Source of the DNA: Staphylococcus xylosus NJ
Lineage (GTDB): Bacteria; Bacillota; Bacilli; Staphylococcales; Staphylococcaceae
Assembly: GCF_000338275.1 (NCBI RefSeq)
Contig: NZ_ANMR01000043.1
Coordinates: 372,001 to 436,000 of the forward strand
Direction: 5' to 3'
DNA: 64,000 nt
Each line of letters opens with the position of its first letter. Positions within the stretch are counted from its first letter, which is position 1. The notes beneath the pieces were generated by a model that worked only from the letters and a program-made list of their open reading frames with translations, did not search any database and was not told the DNA's origin. The translations under genes were made by a program, and so were the position numbers. This document shows positions 30,920-41,130 of this stretch, one piece after another.

Positions 30920-32545
30920 TTAATCGTTATCAGAAGATTTTTCAGTTAAAATATTGTTTTTTGAAGTTTCTTTTTCTTTATTCACTGCTATGTTTTGTTC
31001 TATAGCTAATTTATGTGCAATTTTTGGTGCTGTCCATACTGCTGGCAGCATAATGATTGATATCGGAACGGCTGTAACAATAATAAACGATTGAATGGCA
31101 TTGATACTACCTTCCCCTATATTTATTAAAATGATTGATATAACACCCATAATAACAACCCAAAAGAGTCTTATCATTTTCGGTGGATCACCTTCTCCAG
31201 TAACAGACATCGAAATTGAATACGACATCGTATCAGCAGTTGTGATGACAAATATTAACGTCAACAATAATAAAACAATTACCATTACAGTACCTAATGG
31301 TAAATGAGATGCAATTGAAATGACTGCTGCAGGTAATCCATTATCTGTTAATGGCCCGCTAATTGTACCACTATTTTTGATCTCATAAGATAGACCACTA
31401 CCACCAAGAATAGAAAACCATATATGAGAAACTACTGCAGCTACTATAGATACAAGTAAAAATATTTCTCTAATTGTACGACCTCTAGATACACGAGCAA
31501 CTAACATTCCCATTAAAGGCCCATATCCTATAAACCAACCAAAGAAAAACAACATCCACGTGCCAGCCCATTTATCATTTCCTCTAAATGTACTAATTTC
31601 TAGAAAATGAGTTATATAAACACCATATGAAGATATAAATGTATCTATAATAAAGTGCCCAGGACCTAATAATAATATAAATGCTGCAAGTGCTAGTGCC
31701 AGCCATACATTTAATTTGCTTAAAAATTGTATGCCTTTCTCGATGCCAGTAGTAGCAGAAATGGTCACAACAACCATTAAGCCTGTGACAGATAATATTT
31801 GAGTAATTATATTATCTGGTATACCAAAAATACTATGTAACCAGTAACTAAATTGAAAACCGAAGAACCCAATTGTACCAATAGTACCAGCTACAGCGCC
31901 TAAAATACAAAAAACATCTATAATCCATCCAATTTTACTTTTTTCTATTTTACTACCAAAAATTGGATATAGTAGTGTACGTGGACGCATTTTTAAGTGT
32001 TTATTATAGTGTGCATACATAATAATAATACCACTGATTGCTCCATAAACTGCCCACGCTGTAAAGCCCCAAGAGGTAAAACTTTGTGCCATAGCAGCTG
32101 GTATGGCTTGAGTACTGCCATTTTTAATGTCAGAATCCATTGTCGGTGGGACATCTATAAAATAATACATTGGTTCTGCTGCAGCCCAAAAAATAGCTCC
32201 TGCGCCTAAGCCTGAAGTAATTACGATGGCAGCCCACCTAAAATAACCCATTTCTGGTTTAGAAGCGTTTCCTAGTCGAACACGACCATATTTTGAAAAT
32301 GCTAAAAACGCACCTACAGCAAACGTTGCAAGAAGTAATATTTGCCAAAAAGCTCCGAAGTAAGTAATTGAGATTTGAAAACCTTTCTGAACTAAATTCG
32401 AAGTTGCCTGTGTAAAAACGGATGACATCAGTACAAATAAAACTAGGATGCCTCCGCTAATTAAAAATACTGGCCAATCTAATTTATCTTTCCATTGTGA
32501 ATATTTAATATTATTCGACCCCTCTATTATACGTGTTCTGAACAA
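30920..32545 (-). CDS. BCCT family transporter (betaine/carnitine/choline type)
   Basis: 541-residue membrane protein with 12 predicted helices. The BCCT landmarks are FTSWGFTAWAVY (helix 4 aromatic cage, about 156-167) and GMLVARVSRGRTIREIF (about 346-362). The helix 8 segment reads FFFGWFIGYGPLMG, where betaine transporters have a W-W-x-x-W pattern. Only one of the three Trp is kept, so the substrate is uncertain. The start is a TTG at 32545 with no clear ribosome binding site, so the true start may differ. In S. aureus an OpuD-type transporter occupies a similar place. Confidence 0.85.
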   Translation of the reverse strand: MFRTRIIEGSNNIKYSQWKDKLDWPVFLISGGILVLFVLMSSVFTQATSNLVQKGFQISITYFGAFWQILLLATFAVGAFLAFSKYGRVRLGNASKPEMGYFRWAAIVITSGLGAGAIFWAAAEPMYYFIDVPPTMDSDIKNGSTQAIPAAMAQSFTSWGFTAWAVYGAISGIIIMYAHYNKHLKMRPRTLLYPIFGSKIEKSKIGWIIDVFCILGAVAGTIGTIGFFGFQFSYWLHSIFGIPDNIITQILSVTGLMVVVTISATTGIEKGIQFLSKLNVWLALALAAFILLLGPGHFIIDTFISSYGVYITHFLEISTFRGNDKWAGTWMLFFFGWFIGYGPLMGMLVARVSRGRTIREIFLLVSIVAAVVSHIWFSILGGSGLSYEIKNSGTISGPLTDNGLPAAVISIASHLPLGTVMVIVLLLLTLIFVITTADTMSYSISMSVTGEGDPPKMIRLFWVVIMGVISIILINIGEGSINAIQSFIIVTAVPISIIMLPAVWTAPKIAHKLAIEQNIAVNKEKETSKNNILTEKSSDND

Positions 32546-32931
32546 TATAATTATTGAATGTATGATGCTATTTTAATAATTTTAATAAGAGATTTATTAG
32601 GACATTAAATAGTAAAGATGAATCTATAATATGAGAGGTGTAACTGTTTATGTGAAAACCATAAACAATTAATTTAAGCTTGTTTTATCTATATTAAAAA
32701 GTCACATTCTATAAAATACACTATTTTGAACTTATGAAAATACAAATTGACTATCACCATAATACTCTTATATTGCTCTTTGACGAAACACTTGAAGTAA
32801 AGAGTATAGCTTATTTTTAATAACTAATCAAATCGACTTTTCAAATTCATTTTCTTCAAATCATCGTGTTTTATGAATATGATTGTAAAATATATCACTT
32901 ACTATAATCAATATATTATTGGGAATTAATA
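32546..32931. other. AT-rich intergenic region
   Basis: No gene or clear regulatory site recognised. It should contain the promoter of the BCCT gene. Confidence 0.4.
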
Positions 32932-32973
32932 AAAAAGCAAATCAACGCCAGTTTAAGCGCCGATTTGCTTTAA
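32932..32973 (-). terminator. Terminator of the brnQ-like gene
   Basis: AAAGCAAATC / GATTTGCTTT with further pairing in the loop, U-run on the minus strand. Confidence 0.85.
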
Positions 32974-32982
32974 TTTTAAATG

Positions 32983-34326
32983 TTATTCTTTTTCGTAAAC
33001 AATTGGTTTTTGATTTTTTACCATTGCAGCTACAATATAACCTATGATTGTTGTCACAACAGCAATTGGGAACCATTCAAGTGAATAGTCTTTTAACGGC
33101 AAGCTATCAATGAAACTCAATTTTAGCCAGCCTTGTGTATGAATGACACTTAAAATAGATACAATTGTAACAATAGTAACAGGAATTTGTTGTGCAATTG
33201 GTTTTGTAGGTACAAAACGTGCTATTAAAATAAGTAATACCGATGTAATTGCTACAGGGTACACAATACTTAGTACTGGCACAGACATAGTAATGACTGA
33301 GTTAAGTCCTTGGTTTGCTAAAATAAAACTAATTAGTGTAAACACAATTACATATATTTTATAAGAAATTCTTGGGAAAATTCTATGGAAATATTCTGAT
33401 ACAGCTACGATTAAACCGCAAGCTGTTGTAAGACAAGCAAGTGCCACAATAATACCTAATAAATATTTACCCAATGTTCCAAATCCAAGACTTGCCATAG
33501 TCGTTAATAAATATGTACCAATATTTTGGTCATTGGCAGTCAGGCTCGCTATTTTTTCCTGAGGTACTGCCATATGATTACCTATAAATCCTAATGAGAT
33601 ATAAATAAACATTAAAGCTACAGCTGCAATAACGCCAGCCATTAACGTTTGTTTGAAAATTTGATTGGCATGTGTAATACCTGTTGATTTTACTGCATTA
33701 ACAACAATCATTGAGAAAGCTATAGCTGCAATGGCATCCATAGTTAGATAACCATTTGTGAACCCTTGTGAGAAACCTGCAAAGTTCGATGTGAATGCTT
33801 CAGTTGCTTGACTATGGGAATTACTACCATAATCAACAAATCCTTTGATAATCATTGCTAAAATAGTGATCAATAACAATGGTGTTAATAGCGAACCAAT
33901 ACGATCTACCATTTTAGTTGGATTAATACATAAATATAAAACTATCAGGAAATATATTACAGTAAAGATAAACAATGCTAAACTACTATTTGTGTGTGCA
34001 ATCGGTGTCACTGTCATTTCAAACGATGTCGATGCTGTACGAGGAATCGCGAACAGTGGTCCAATTGTAAGATAGATGATGACTAGGAATATGATAGAGA
34101 ACTTAGGTGAAATTTTATTTAATGATCCAATATAACCTTGTTTATCTAACGCGCCTACGATAACGCCTAATAGTGGTAGTCCAATACCTGTTAAAGCAAA
34201 TGCTAAGATTGATGGCCAGAAATACTGTCCACTATCTAAGCCTAAATTTGGTGGGAAAATAAGATTACCTGCCCCAAAAAACATTGCGAACAATGTAAAA
34301 CCTATAATCCATGTATTTTTATTCAT
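32983..34326 (-). CDS. brnQ: Branched-chain amino acid transporter BrnQ family
   Basis: 447-residue secondary transporter (LIVCS family) with about 12 helices that imports Leu, Ile and Val with a cation. The N-terminus [20 protein letters not shown] is the family hallmark. The start ATG 34326 follows GAAGGAG. Staphylococci carry several BrnQ paralogues; this one stands alone. Confidence 0.94.
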   Translation of the reverse strand: MNKNTWIIGFTLFAMFFGAGNLIFPPNLGLDSGQYFWPSILAFALTGIGLPLLGVIVGALDKQGYIGSLNKISPKFSIIFLVIIYLTIGPLFAIPRTASTSFEMTVTPIAHTNSSLALFIFTVIYFLIVLYLCINPTKMVDRIGSLLTPLLLITILAMIIKGFVDYGSNSHSQATEAFTSNFAGFSQGFTNGYLTMDAIAAIAFSMIVVNAVKSTGITHANQIFKQTLMAGVIAAVALMFIYISLGFIGNHMAVPQEKIASLTANDQNIGTYLLTTMASLGFGTLGKYLLGIIVALACLTTACGLIVAVSEYFHRIFPRISYKIYVIVFTLISFILANQGLNSVITMSVPVLSIVYPVAITSVLLILIARFVPTKPIAQQIPVTIVTIVSILSVIHTQGWLKLSFIDSLPLKDYSLEWFPIAVVTTIIGYIVAAMVKNQKPIVYEKE

Positions 34327-34449
34327 ATGACTTGCTCCTTCTAACCAATAAAATAATATTACCTATTCTATCATGGTTAATTAGATATCGTCTATATAAA
34401 TTTCAGAATATTTAAATATATCATTTATTATTTGTCAAAAATAGCCTAT

Positions 34450-36339
34450 TTAAAATGATTTTAATAATAGTTTTTTCAATAATGGTGATAATTGGGATGG
34501 GAGATTTTCAACGCCTTCTACAAATAAAGCGTATTGTCCATATATATTATGAATCGTTTGCTCAATATCTTCTGTGATAGGCTCTTGGCTCAAAAACACA
34601 TTGAAGACTTCAATACCCATTTTACGAGCTGTTTCAACCGCTTCATAAGTATCTAATATACCATCTTGGCTATAATTATATGCAGAAGGTTCTCCATCTG
34701 AAAATACAATTAAGAAACGCTGATTATGGGAGCGACGCATGAGTCTTTCACTACCAATTCTAATAGCAACACCATCTCTATTATCATCTTGTGGTTCTAA
34801 TGCCATTATTCTTGGCCCATCTTTATCCATCATAGAACGATTGTATGTGATGATTTCATCTATAATATTGGGTTGGTTTGCTTCATCGGCATCGAAGGCA
34901 TCCTCATTAAATGCCAATATTTCATGTTTTACATTTAGGCTCTTTAATGTTTCGTGAAATAGTACGACACCTTTAATTGTTTCTTCCATTTTATCTTGCA
35001 TGCTGGCTGAAGCATCTACTAATAATGTGAACGTAGCATCGAATGACTGACTTAAGTCTTGTTTTTTATAAAATAGTTTATATTGATCGTCTATAAACCA
35101 ATTGAGTAGGTTTTTTTGTAATCTGCCTTTTGTTAAATTATGTCTTTCATCTTGATATTCTCTATCAATCGTTTTTTGTATGATTTGAATTAAATCTTTG
35201 GTTTCAAACTGGACATCAGATTCAACTTTTTGGTATTGGTGGATAAATTGAGGTTGAATTTCAGGGATGTTCCATTTGATTTCGACGTTTTCATTAATTC
35301 CTTTTAAAGCGAAAGCTTGATTATGCCCAACAGAACCGCCTTGATCGTCTTCTATATTATTAGATGAACCTTTCCCCTTTTTGGTTTGCATATCAGTCAT
35401 ATCATCAGCAGGATCGCCTTCACGCGCATTATCATTATCGCCCATGACTTGGCTATTTTCCCCTTCATGTAATTCCATTTCTAAGTATGCGCCACCTTGT
35501 GAGGCACTATCTTGATTATTTGATTCCATCTCTTCACTTACTGAATCTTCGTCTTTATTTTCATTTGAACTACCGTCTGTATTGCTCGCATCTGTTCTAG
35601 TTAAATCCTCGAATTGAAGTGCTTGTATAGATTCATAAACTTTTTTTGGTAAATGATAATATTCGTTTAGCATATCCTCTTTTAATATATCGTCGATTTG
35701 GAACATAATTCGCTCCACTAAATACATATTATCTTCAGAAGTCTTGTTATAGAAAAAGTTCGGTAAGTACATATACATATTATTTAACACATCATCAATT
35801 TGTGGATGTATTTGTGGTATATCGTAAAAGTTTTCTGTTATAAAAGAAGCCTCCAGATATAGAAATAATAAATCTGTAAAAGTAGTTTTGGTTCTGTATA
35901 CATTTATTTGTGTCTTAGTGTAGTTAAGCCTAACTTCATTACGCATCTGAATAGCTGTTTTAGTTGATGGTCGTTCCTTTGCTATCGTGCTTAAGATGCG
36001 TTGATCTTCGAGTAGTTTGAAAAGTTGCTGATAGAATTTAGGATGTTTGAACTCATGATTCTGTATAACATGATTCACAACCTTTTCATCCATCATCTGG
36101 TAACCATAAGCAGCGAGCATGACGTCAGTTTTTAATCCTGTAGTTTCAACATATTCATTTCTATGTGACCAAAAAGAACTCGTGATTAAAGTATTATTAA
36201 TTGGATCGTAATAAGGGAACTTTTGAATCTTAACTTGTGTTTGCTCATTTTTCAGTAAAAGACGTGCTAAATCCTGAAGCATCATCACTTGTTTAGCATC
36301 TAGTTGCTCGTCATTGAATTTTATAAAACGGTCACTCAT
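34450..36339 (-). CDS. VWA-domain protein of the MoxR/VWA chaperone pair (NorD/CoxE-like)
   Basis: 629 residues with a C-terminal von Willebrand A domain whose MIDAS motif DASAS (in TLLVDASASMQDK) lies near residue 442. The central region at about 255-340 is acidic and disordered (NKDEDSVSEEMESNNQDSASQ). Such proteins act with a MoxR AAA+ ATPase to assemble or activate metalloenzymes. The partner ATPase gene is immediately upstream, 12 nt away. No nitric oxide reductase or other client gene is nearby. Start ATG 36339 with GAGGGA. Confidence 0.85.
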   Translation of the reverse strand: MSDRFIKFNDEQLDAKQVMMLQDLARLLLKNEQTQVKIQKFPYYDPINNTLITSSFWSHRNEYVETTGLKTDVMLAAYGYQMMDEKVVNHVIQNHEFKHPKFYQQLFKLLEDQRILSTIAKERPSTKTAIQMRNEVRLNYTKTQINVYRTKTTFTDLLFLYLEASFITENFYDIPQIHPQIDDVLNNMYMYLPNFFYNKTSEDNMYLVERIMFQIDDILKEDMLNEYYHLPKKVYESIQALQFEDLTRTDASNTDGSSNENKDEDSVSEEMESNNQDSASQGGAYLEMELHEGENSQVMGDNDNAREGDPADDMTDMQTKKGKGSSNNIEDDQGGSVGHNQAFALKGINENVEIKWNIPEIQPQFIHQYQKVESDVQFETKDLIQIIQKTIDREYQDERHNLTKGRLQKNLLNWFIDDQYKLFYKKQDLSQSFDATFTLLVDASASMQDKMEETIKGVVLFHETLKSLNVKHEILAFNEDAFDADEANQPNIIDEIITYNRSMMDKDGPRIMALEPQDDNRDGVAIRIGSERLMRRSHNQRFLIVFSDGEPSAYNYSQDGILDTYEAVETARKMGIEVFNVFLSQEPITEDIEQTIHNIYGQYALFVEGVENLPSQLSPLLKKLLLKSF

Positions 36340-36351
36340 GTTTATCCCTCA

Positions 36352-37146
36352 CTAAAAGTTTAATTCTACCGCGTTTAAAATAGCTTGTTGTTCTCGCTCA
36401 TCTTCTAACTTATCTATTATTGTTCTTTGAATGGCACGTTCAATTGGCATAATAGTAGCTAAATCACTTAAGTCTATTAATGCACGAATACTAGCCGCTT
36501 CTTCAGATATTTGACCTTGTTTTGTCATCGTACGTAAGTCTTCATTAAACTTAATGATTTTTTGAATTAATACAGTGTCATTTAACTGACTTTGTTGTTT
36601 AATGACATCACTTAAAATATCACCGTCGATATAATCTACTTGAATGACAACAAAACGATTTTTTAATGCTTCGTTCATTGGCAAAGTACCTATATATCCA
36701 ACGTTGATTGCTGCAATGACGTTGAAACCAGGTGCTGCATTGACGACTTCTCCTGTAAATGGATTCGTCAGTTTTCTACGGTAGTCTAGCACGCCGTTTA
36801 AAATAGGTAACGTCTCAGGTTTAGCCATATTAATTTCATCAATATACAGTATATGGCCTTCTTTCATGGCTTTAATTACTGGTCCATCTATAAAAACAAT
36901 TTCTTGTGTTCCGTTGTCGTTGGTTTGTATGGTTTTGAATCCGAGTAGGCTTTCCGCGTCTAAATCGACTGAACAATTGATTTGGTGCATTGGGCGATTC
37001 ATTGTTTCGCTTAATGTTTCTGCCAATTTCGTCTTACCCGATCCTGTAGGTCCTTTTAGTAAAATGTTTTTATTTAGTTGCATTAAAGCTTCTGCATCGT
37101 TAAAGACTGTTTTATCTCTATTAATATAGTTTGTACTTGTCATCAT
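36352..37146 (-). CDS. MoxR-family AAA+ ATPase (NorQ/CbbQ-like)
   Basis: 264-residue AAA+ ATPase with Walker A GPTGSGKT at 32-39, Walker [11 protein letters not shown] at about 93-102 and the sensor/arginine region [20 protein letters not shown]. The CbbQ/NorQ family remodels metalloenzymes together with a VWA partner, which is the next gene. Two adjacent ATG codons (37146, 37143) both fit the GAGGAG upstream; I use the first. Confidence 0.88.
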   Translation of the reverse strand: MMTSTNYINRDKTVFNDAEALMQLNKNILLKGPTGSGKTKLAETLSETMNRPMHQINCSVDLDAESLLGFKTIQTNDNGTQEIVFIDGPVIKAMKEGHILYIDEINMAKPETLPILNGVLDYRRKLTNPFTGEVVNAAPGFNVIAAINVGYIGTLPMNEALKNRFVVIQVDYIDGDILSDVIKQQSQLNDTVLIQKIIKFNEDLRTMTKQGQISEEAASIRALIDLSDLATIMPIERAIQRTIIDKLEDEREQQAILNAVELNF

Positions 37147-37198
37147 GAATTGTCTCCTCTATATAAAATATGACTTATTTATTTATAAAAAATCATTA

Positions 37199-37252
37199 AA
37201 AATAGACTGGGGCATGAATACATCATCATATTTCGCCCTAGCCCTATTTGTT
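37199..37252 (-). terminator. Terminator of the DUF6501 gene
   Basis: AAATAGACTGGGGC / GCCCTAGCCCTATTT pair with one or two mismatches, with T-rich sequence on the minus strand. It resembles other GGGAC/CCC-type intergenic hairpins in this window. Confidence 0.6.
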
Positions 37253-37306
37253 AAGAAATTATTTGAACGCGCAACACAATATGAGCGCAAGATTTATTTG
37301 TTAATT

Positions 37307-37510
37307 CTATACCTCTTTAAAATATTCTTTGTAATAACCACCAACAAGCCCAGAGTTATCAATAATTTGGTAATATTCTTCAGTTTCATTTATAACATCA
37401 TATTGTTGCCCAATAGTTAGCATATCAGCAACTGTGAATTTCTTAGCATTTGTATGAATAACTTCAACTTTTTTCACTGGTGTATTTTCTTTCCATGTTT
37501 CATGTAACAT
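37307..37510 (-). CDS. DUF6501 family protein
   Basis: 67-residue soluble protein (MLHETWKENTPVKKVEVIHT...) ending in an SH3-like beta segment EEYYQIIDNSGLVGGYYKEYF. It fits a small conserved Firmicute family, DUF6501, without known function. AGAGGAA lies upstream of ATG 37510. Just downstream of the glyoxalase-like gene in the same direction, with an 18-bp gap. Confidence 0.75.
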   Translation of the reverse strand: MLHETWKENTPVKKVEVIHTNAKKFTVADMLTIGQQYDVINETEEYYQIIDNSGLVGGYYKEYFKEV

Positions 37511-37528
37511 AAATAAACATTCCTCTTT

Positions 37529-38341
37529 CTATGATTTAATTTCTAAAGTCAATATAAAAGTGATACCACTTTTTTCACTAATTCTTAAGGATTTTTCACC
37601 TTCTTGATCTAATGATTGGTAAGGAATACCTATAGATTCAAGTTGTTGTAATGCATTTTGGAATTGTGCTTTGGATTCAGTTGCAAACTCAATTTGTTCT
37701 ACAATACCATGTTTCGGCATTTTTAAATCTTCTTCAGTAGCGTGTAAGTGTAATTCCCCACCTAAACCACCTTCCCCGATTCGGAAGACTTGTACTTTAT
37801 AGTCTGCGTCAGGACGTGGTGTATATTCAGCGAAATGCGTAAGGCCAAACACTTTTGTCAAAATAGATTGAGTGAGTAATAATTCATTTACTTTAAGTAA
37901 GACTGGCCCTAAACCTTGAATTTGATGCAGTGGGTTAACAGTACTATCAAATGTGGGCATTCCTAGAGGTGCTCCCGTATTGTGTTCGTTTGAATAAATA
38001 TTGAACGTCTGATGATTATGGTCATTAAATTCAAAATACTTATGCCCATTTAAATCAGTAATTTCACTATGATCAATTTGATGGTCATCTAAGATAGTTT
38101 GGTATTCATCTAAACCCTCGTCACTTGGTAAACGTAAACCAATATTTTCAATATGATTCTCTTGATTTGTATAGTTTGGTATTTCTACAAAATGGATACG
38201 TGTGCCGGAGTTTAGTTCTGCATCACCAAAACGGAGAGCTTGCCCTTTATCTTCAACGTTTAGACCTAATACATCTTTAAATAAAGTTTTAGTTTTTTCT
38301 AAATTATCTGTCCCTGTGGTTACACTTCTAAGACCATTCAT
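37529..38341 (-). CDS. VOC superfamily protein (glyoxalase/ring-cleaving dioxygenase fold)
   Basis: 270 residues with two VOC modules (about 3-115 and 138-265). Possible metal ligands are His in RIHFVEIP and GELHLHATEE, and Glu near the C-termini of the modules. It resembles the ring-cleaving dioxygenase-like PcpA/MhqO group, but the substrate is unknown. ATG 38341 (MNGLRSVTTGTDNL) follows AAAGGGG; the longer reading to 38362 would start upstream of that site. Confidence 0.82.
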   Translation of the reverse strand: MNGLRSVTTGTDNLEKTKTLFKDVLGLNVEDKGQALRFGDAELNSGTRIHFVEIPNYTNQENHIENIGLRLPSDEGLDEYQTILDDHQIDHSEITDLNGHKYFEFNDHNHQTFNIYSNEHNTGAPLGMPTFDSTVNPLHQIQGLGPVLLKVNELLLTQSILTKVFGLTHFAEYTPRPDADYKVQVFRIGEGGLGGELHLHATEEDLKMPKHGIVEQIEFATESKAQFQNALQQLESIGIPYQSLDQEGEKSLRISEKSGITFILTLEIKS

Positions 38342-38557
38342 TATATTAACCCCTTTATTCATAGCTTTTCAATCATTATAACTTATTTTACGCGTTATTT
38401 ATACGATGAAGTTTATGGCAAATGTATATATTAATTAAATTTTTAGAATATACATTGGATGAACTGAAAAAATGTATTAATATAGGTATATATCATGATT
38501 TTAATCTTATAAAAAGATTAGTTGTATAATGATTATTAATAAAGGAGGTTTGTCATA

Positions 38558-38758
38558 ATGGGTGGTATGTGGTTTGTGTTTGGTATAACCGTACTTATTG
38601 CAGTTTATTCTGGTATTACCTTCTTCACTAACATAAACAATAAAGCAAAACAAAAATCTCAAAATGAGCAGAGCGCTAAAAAGAATAATATTTACGGTGT
38701 TGTATTTTTGGTGTTTTTAATTATTGCTATTATTGAACTATTTGTTTATATTGCTTAA
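38558..38758 (+). CDS. Small two-helix membrane protein, function unknown
   Basis: 66 residues: hydrophobic helix at 4-25, a polar basic linker NNKAKQKSQNEQSAKKNN, and a second helix at 46-65. Strong AAAGGAGG ribosome binding site 8-9 nt before ATG 38558, and a terminator follows. No family recognised. Confidence 0.7.
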   Translation: MGGMWFVFGITVLIAVYSGITFFTNINNKAKQKSQNEQSAKKNNIYGVVFLVFLIIAIIELFVYIA

Positions 38759-38795
38759 TTGTAATTTTAGGTATATTTTAACTATTTAAATCAAT

Positions 38796-38846
38796 AAAAA
38801 GACATCCCTACAAGAATATATAACAATCTTGTAGGGATGTCTTTTT
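38796..38846. terminator. Bidirectional terminator
   Basis: Perfect 20-bp stem AAAAAGACATCCCTACAAGA (38796-38815) / TCTTGTAGGGATGTCTTTTT (38827-38846). Confidence 0.92.
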
Positions 38847-38854
38847 ATAGTGAG

Positions 38855-39559
38855 TTACTCAGTTTTTTTAAATAGTACAATAAGCAATTTAAGTGCTATT
38901 AAAATATAAATCACAGCAAATAAACATAATAGCAGGAAATTGTTATTAAGCAATGACAAATTATCGCTATTCAATTGATTTAAAAGATTGCTAATTGGTG
39001 GTAATAACCAGAGTATCCATTTTGTAAATGGTACGGTCGTTATAAGTACCTCTTTAGTGAAAATGATGAGCATAATAAATATGGTTAATAACCACCTATA
39101 AGATTTAGTCGCAATTTTCGTATTTGTAATAAAAGCGCCTAATACAATGCCAAACATACTTAATAACAGATGAGTAACTATCCCAATTAAGACAAAGTTA
39201 AAGGAAACAGGTTTATCAAATACACTAAGTAAAAGTGGATAGATTAATGAGAAAATAATCAGCAATGTACTAAATAAATATAAATATAGTATTTTTATTA
39301 ACAAATAAGTAGTTTTTGATTTTAATTGCATATAGAAAATATGACGTTCATTTAAAGTGTCACGACCGAAATTAATAATAGTCATCCACGTCATTACTAT
39401 AAATAAACCAATTGCTGTAGAACCATAGCTTGATAGCACAGGCATATCTCGATAGATATATATACCGATGACCCACAGTAAGTATGTAAATACTGGTGCA
39501 ATGAATTGATACGATGTTAAAAATTTTAAGTGTTCATATTTTAAAAAAGAATATAGCAT
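38855..39559 (-). CDS. ABC transporter membrane subunit, function unknown
   Basis: 234-residue protein with six hydrophobic segments, shaped like an ABC-2 type permease. It starts one base after the stop of the ATPase gene, so translation is likely coupled. The pair resembles small export or immunity-type ABC systems, but no cargo gene is nearby. Confidence 0.75.
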   Translation of the reverse strand: MLYSFLKYEHLKFLTSYQFIAPVFTYLLWVIGIYIYRDMPVLSSYGSTAIGLFIVMTWMTIINFGRDTLNERHIFYMQLKSKTTYLLIKILYLYLFSTLLIIFSLIYPLLLSVFDKPVSFNFVLIGIVTHLLLSMFGIVLGAFITNTKIATKSYRWLLTIFIMLIIFTKEVLITTVPFTKWILWLLPPISNLLNQLNSDNLSLLNNNFLLLCLFAVIYILIALKLLIVLFKKTE

Positions 39560-39560
39560 T

Positions 39561-40379
39561 TTAAAGATCCTTTACTTCGATGATTTCGCAATTATGCTTT
39601 AGTAAATGTTGTAAAACGACATTTAAATTTTGTGTGTCAATTTGTAAGGTGACATATTGATGGTTTGAAGTTAATTTAGCACATACCCACGATGCTAAAT
39701 CACGTTCGATGATTTCATTAACATATTGTTGGTTGGTAATTGTGATAGACTTCAATTCTTGATGGTTAGATTGTGGCATAAATGTATAATCATCTAAACT
39801 TAATATATGAGTCGCAATTGTATGTTCAATATTAGAATCATGATCTGTAATAATTATTGTTTTAGTTTTCGATAGTTGTTGTAAACGAGTTAAAAATTGT
39901 GCTTCTGACATTTTATCTAAACCTGAAAATGGTTCGTCAAATACCATTATATCCGCATCCGTTAATAAAGTTTGGATGATATTCACTTTTTGTAAAGAGC
40001 CTTTTGAAAGATGATGTAATTTAGTATTTTGTAATGAAGATAGGTTTAATAGTGCCAAATAGTCATCAACGGTATGGCTGTCAGGTTTCCGCTTCATATT
40101 CAAATTTTGAATAGTTGTTAGAAATGATTTTGTTGTTAGTTTTATGTTTTTAGGGAAACTGTCAGGCGCGTAACTTGTGTAGCCAGAGACATTAATAATA
40201 CCGGTATTTGGTGTTATTAATTTTGTCATCAATTTGAGTGTCAAACTTTTACCGACGCCATTCTTCCCTTTTAATAAGGTGATTGAGCCTTTGGGTATTT
40301 GAAATGATAAATTATTGATGATTGTTTTGTTGTTAAGCTTTAATGTTACCTGATCCATTTCTACTGCTATTTCAGTCAT
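39561..40379 (-). CDS. ABC transporter ATP-binding protein
   Basis: 272 residues. Walker A GKNGVGKS (about 38-45), signature LSKGSLQK, Walker B IMVFDEPFSGLD and H-loop ITDHD are all readable. The Q-loop region is short. A C-terminal extension of about 60 residues follows the ATPase core. AAAGGAG precedes ATG 40379. It forms a two-gene exporter with the downstream permease. Confidence 0.85.
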   Translation of the reverse strand: MTEIAVEMDQVTLKLNNKTIINNLSFQIPKGSITLLKGKNGVGKSLTLKLMTKLITPNTGIINVSGYTSYAPDSFPKNIKLTTKSFLTTIQNLNMKRKPDSHTVDDYLALLNLSSLQNTKLHHLSKGSLQKVNIIQTLLTDADIMVFDEPFSGLDKMSEAQFLTRLQQLSKTKTIIITDHDSNIEHTIATHILSLDDYTFMPQSNHQELKSITITNQQYVNEIIERDLASWVCAKLTSNHQYVTLQIDTQNLNVVLQHLLKHNCEIIEVKDL

Positions 40380-40406
40380 ATATATACTCCTTTATACAAT
40401 ACGCAG

Positions 40407-40976
40407 CTATAATGATTTGTTTTTATTATATATAAGTTGTACGACGCCATTTTGGTACGTATTAGTTTTTACATGTATCAGATTAATTCTATTTGCTAAA
40501 TGTTCAAATAAAGGTTTTCCAGAACCTAACACAATAGGGTGTATAGATAAGCGATATTCATCAATTAAGTCATTATTTATAAAAGAAGTTATAATATTAG
40601 AACCGCCGTATAACCAAATATCTTTAGTCTGTTGGGCTTTGATTTTGTCTATATTAACTAGCATATCTTCTGAATTTATATATTCGACATCTGCAGAAAC
40701 AAGATTTTTCTGTTGCGTAAATACATATTTCTGTTTACTATGAATCTCTTGCCACATACTATAGTCTCCATTTTCTTCATTACCTAATTGAGGCGTATAA
40801 GTCCCCCATAAATCATAGCTTTTCCTACCGTATATGATAGCGCTAATCTGTTTTAAAAAAGTATTGAAATTCATTTCTGGATCCATAATACACCAGTCAA
40901 TTTCCCCATTTGGCCCTTCTATGTAGCCATCGAGACTTACAGCGAGGTCTAAAATAACTTTTGATTGATTGTTCAT
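40407..40976 (-). CDS. Dihydrofolate reductase-like protein (RibD C-terminal/YyaP family)
   Basis: 189 residues of the RibD C-terminal/DHFR fold (VILDLAVSLDGYIEG, ISAIIYGRKSYDLWG, DIWLYGGSNI, HPIVLGSGKPLFE). These YyaP/YwjB-type proteins are NADPH-dependent reductases with no firm substrate. I use ATG 40976 (MNNQSKV), after AGGTG; the frame runs open to 41084 without homology. It is not the housekeeping DHFR, which is at 61171. Confidence 0.85.
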   Translation of the reverse strand: MNNQSKVILDLAVSLDGYIEGPNGEIDWCIMDPEMNFNTFLKQISAIIYGRKSYDLWGTYTPQLGNEENGDYSMWQEIHSKQKYVFTQQKNLVSADVEYINSEDMLVNIDKIKAQQTKDIWLYGGSNIITSFINNDLIDEYRLSIHPIVLGSGKPLFEHLANRINLIHVKTNTYQNGVVQLIYNKNKSL

Positions 40977-41072
40977 ATTAATACACCTACTATTGTCGAT
41001 ATTATATTTAGTATATGGAAATATATGTATAAATTCAATTGATAATAATTTTAATATAAATATATTCGAATT

Positions 41073-41105
41073 AAAAATGCACAACGATAAAAATCGGTGT
41101 GCAAT
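41073..41105 (-). terminator. Terminator of the sugar-oxidation cluster
   Basis: TGCACAACGAT (41078-41088) pairs with ATCGGTGTGCA, allowing two mismatches in the stem. U-run on the minus strand, 25 bp after the last gene of the cluster. Confidence 0.7.
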
Positions 41106-41130
41106 AAATTATGAATGATAATAAAACTAT

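Noticed and set aside
37145..37420. 91-codon plus-strand ORF antisense to the DUF6501 gene
   Set aside because: No ribosome binding site; it overlaps a conserved small gene on the other strand and the terminator hairpin.
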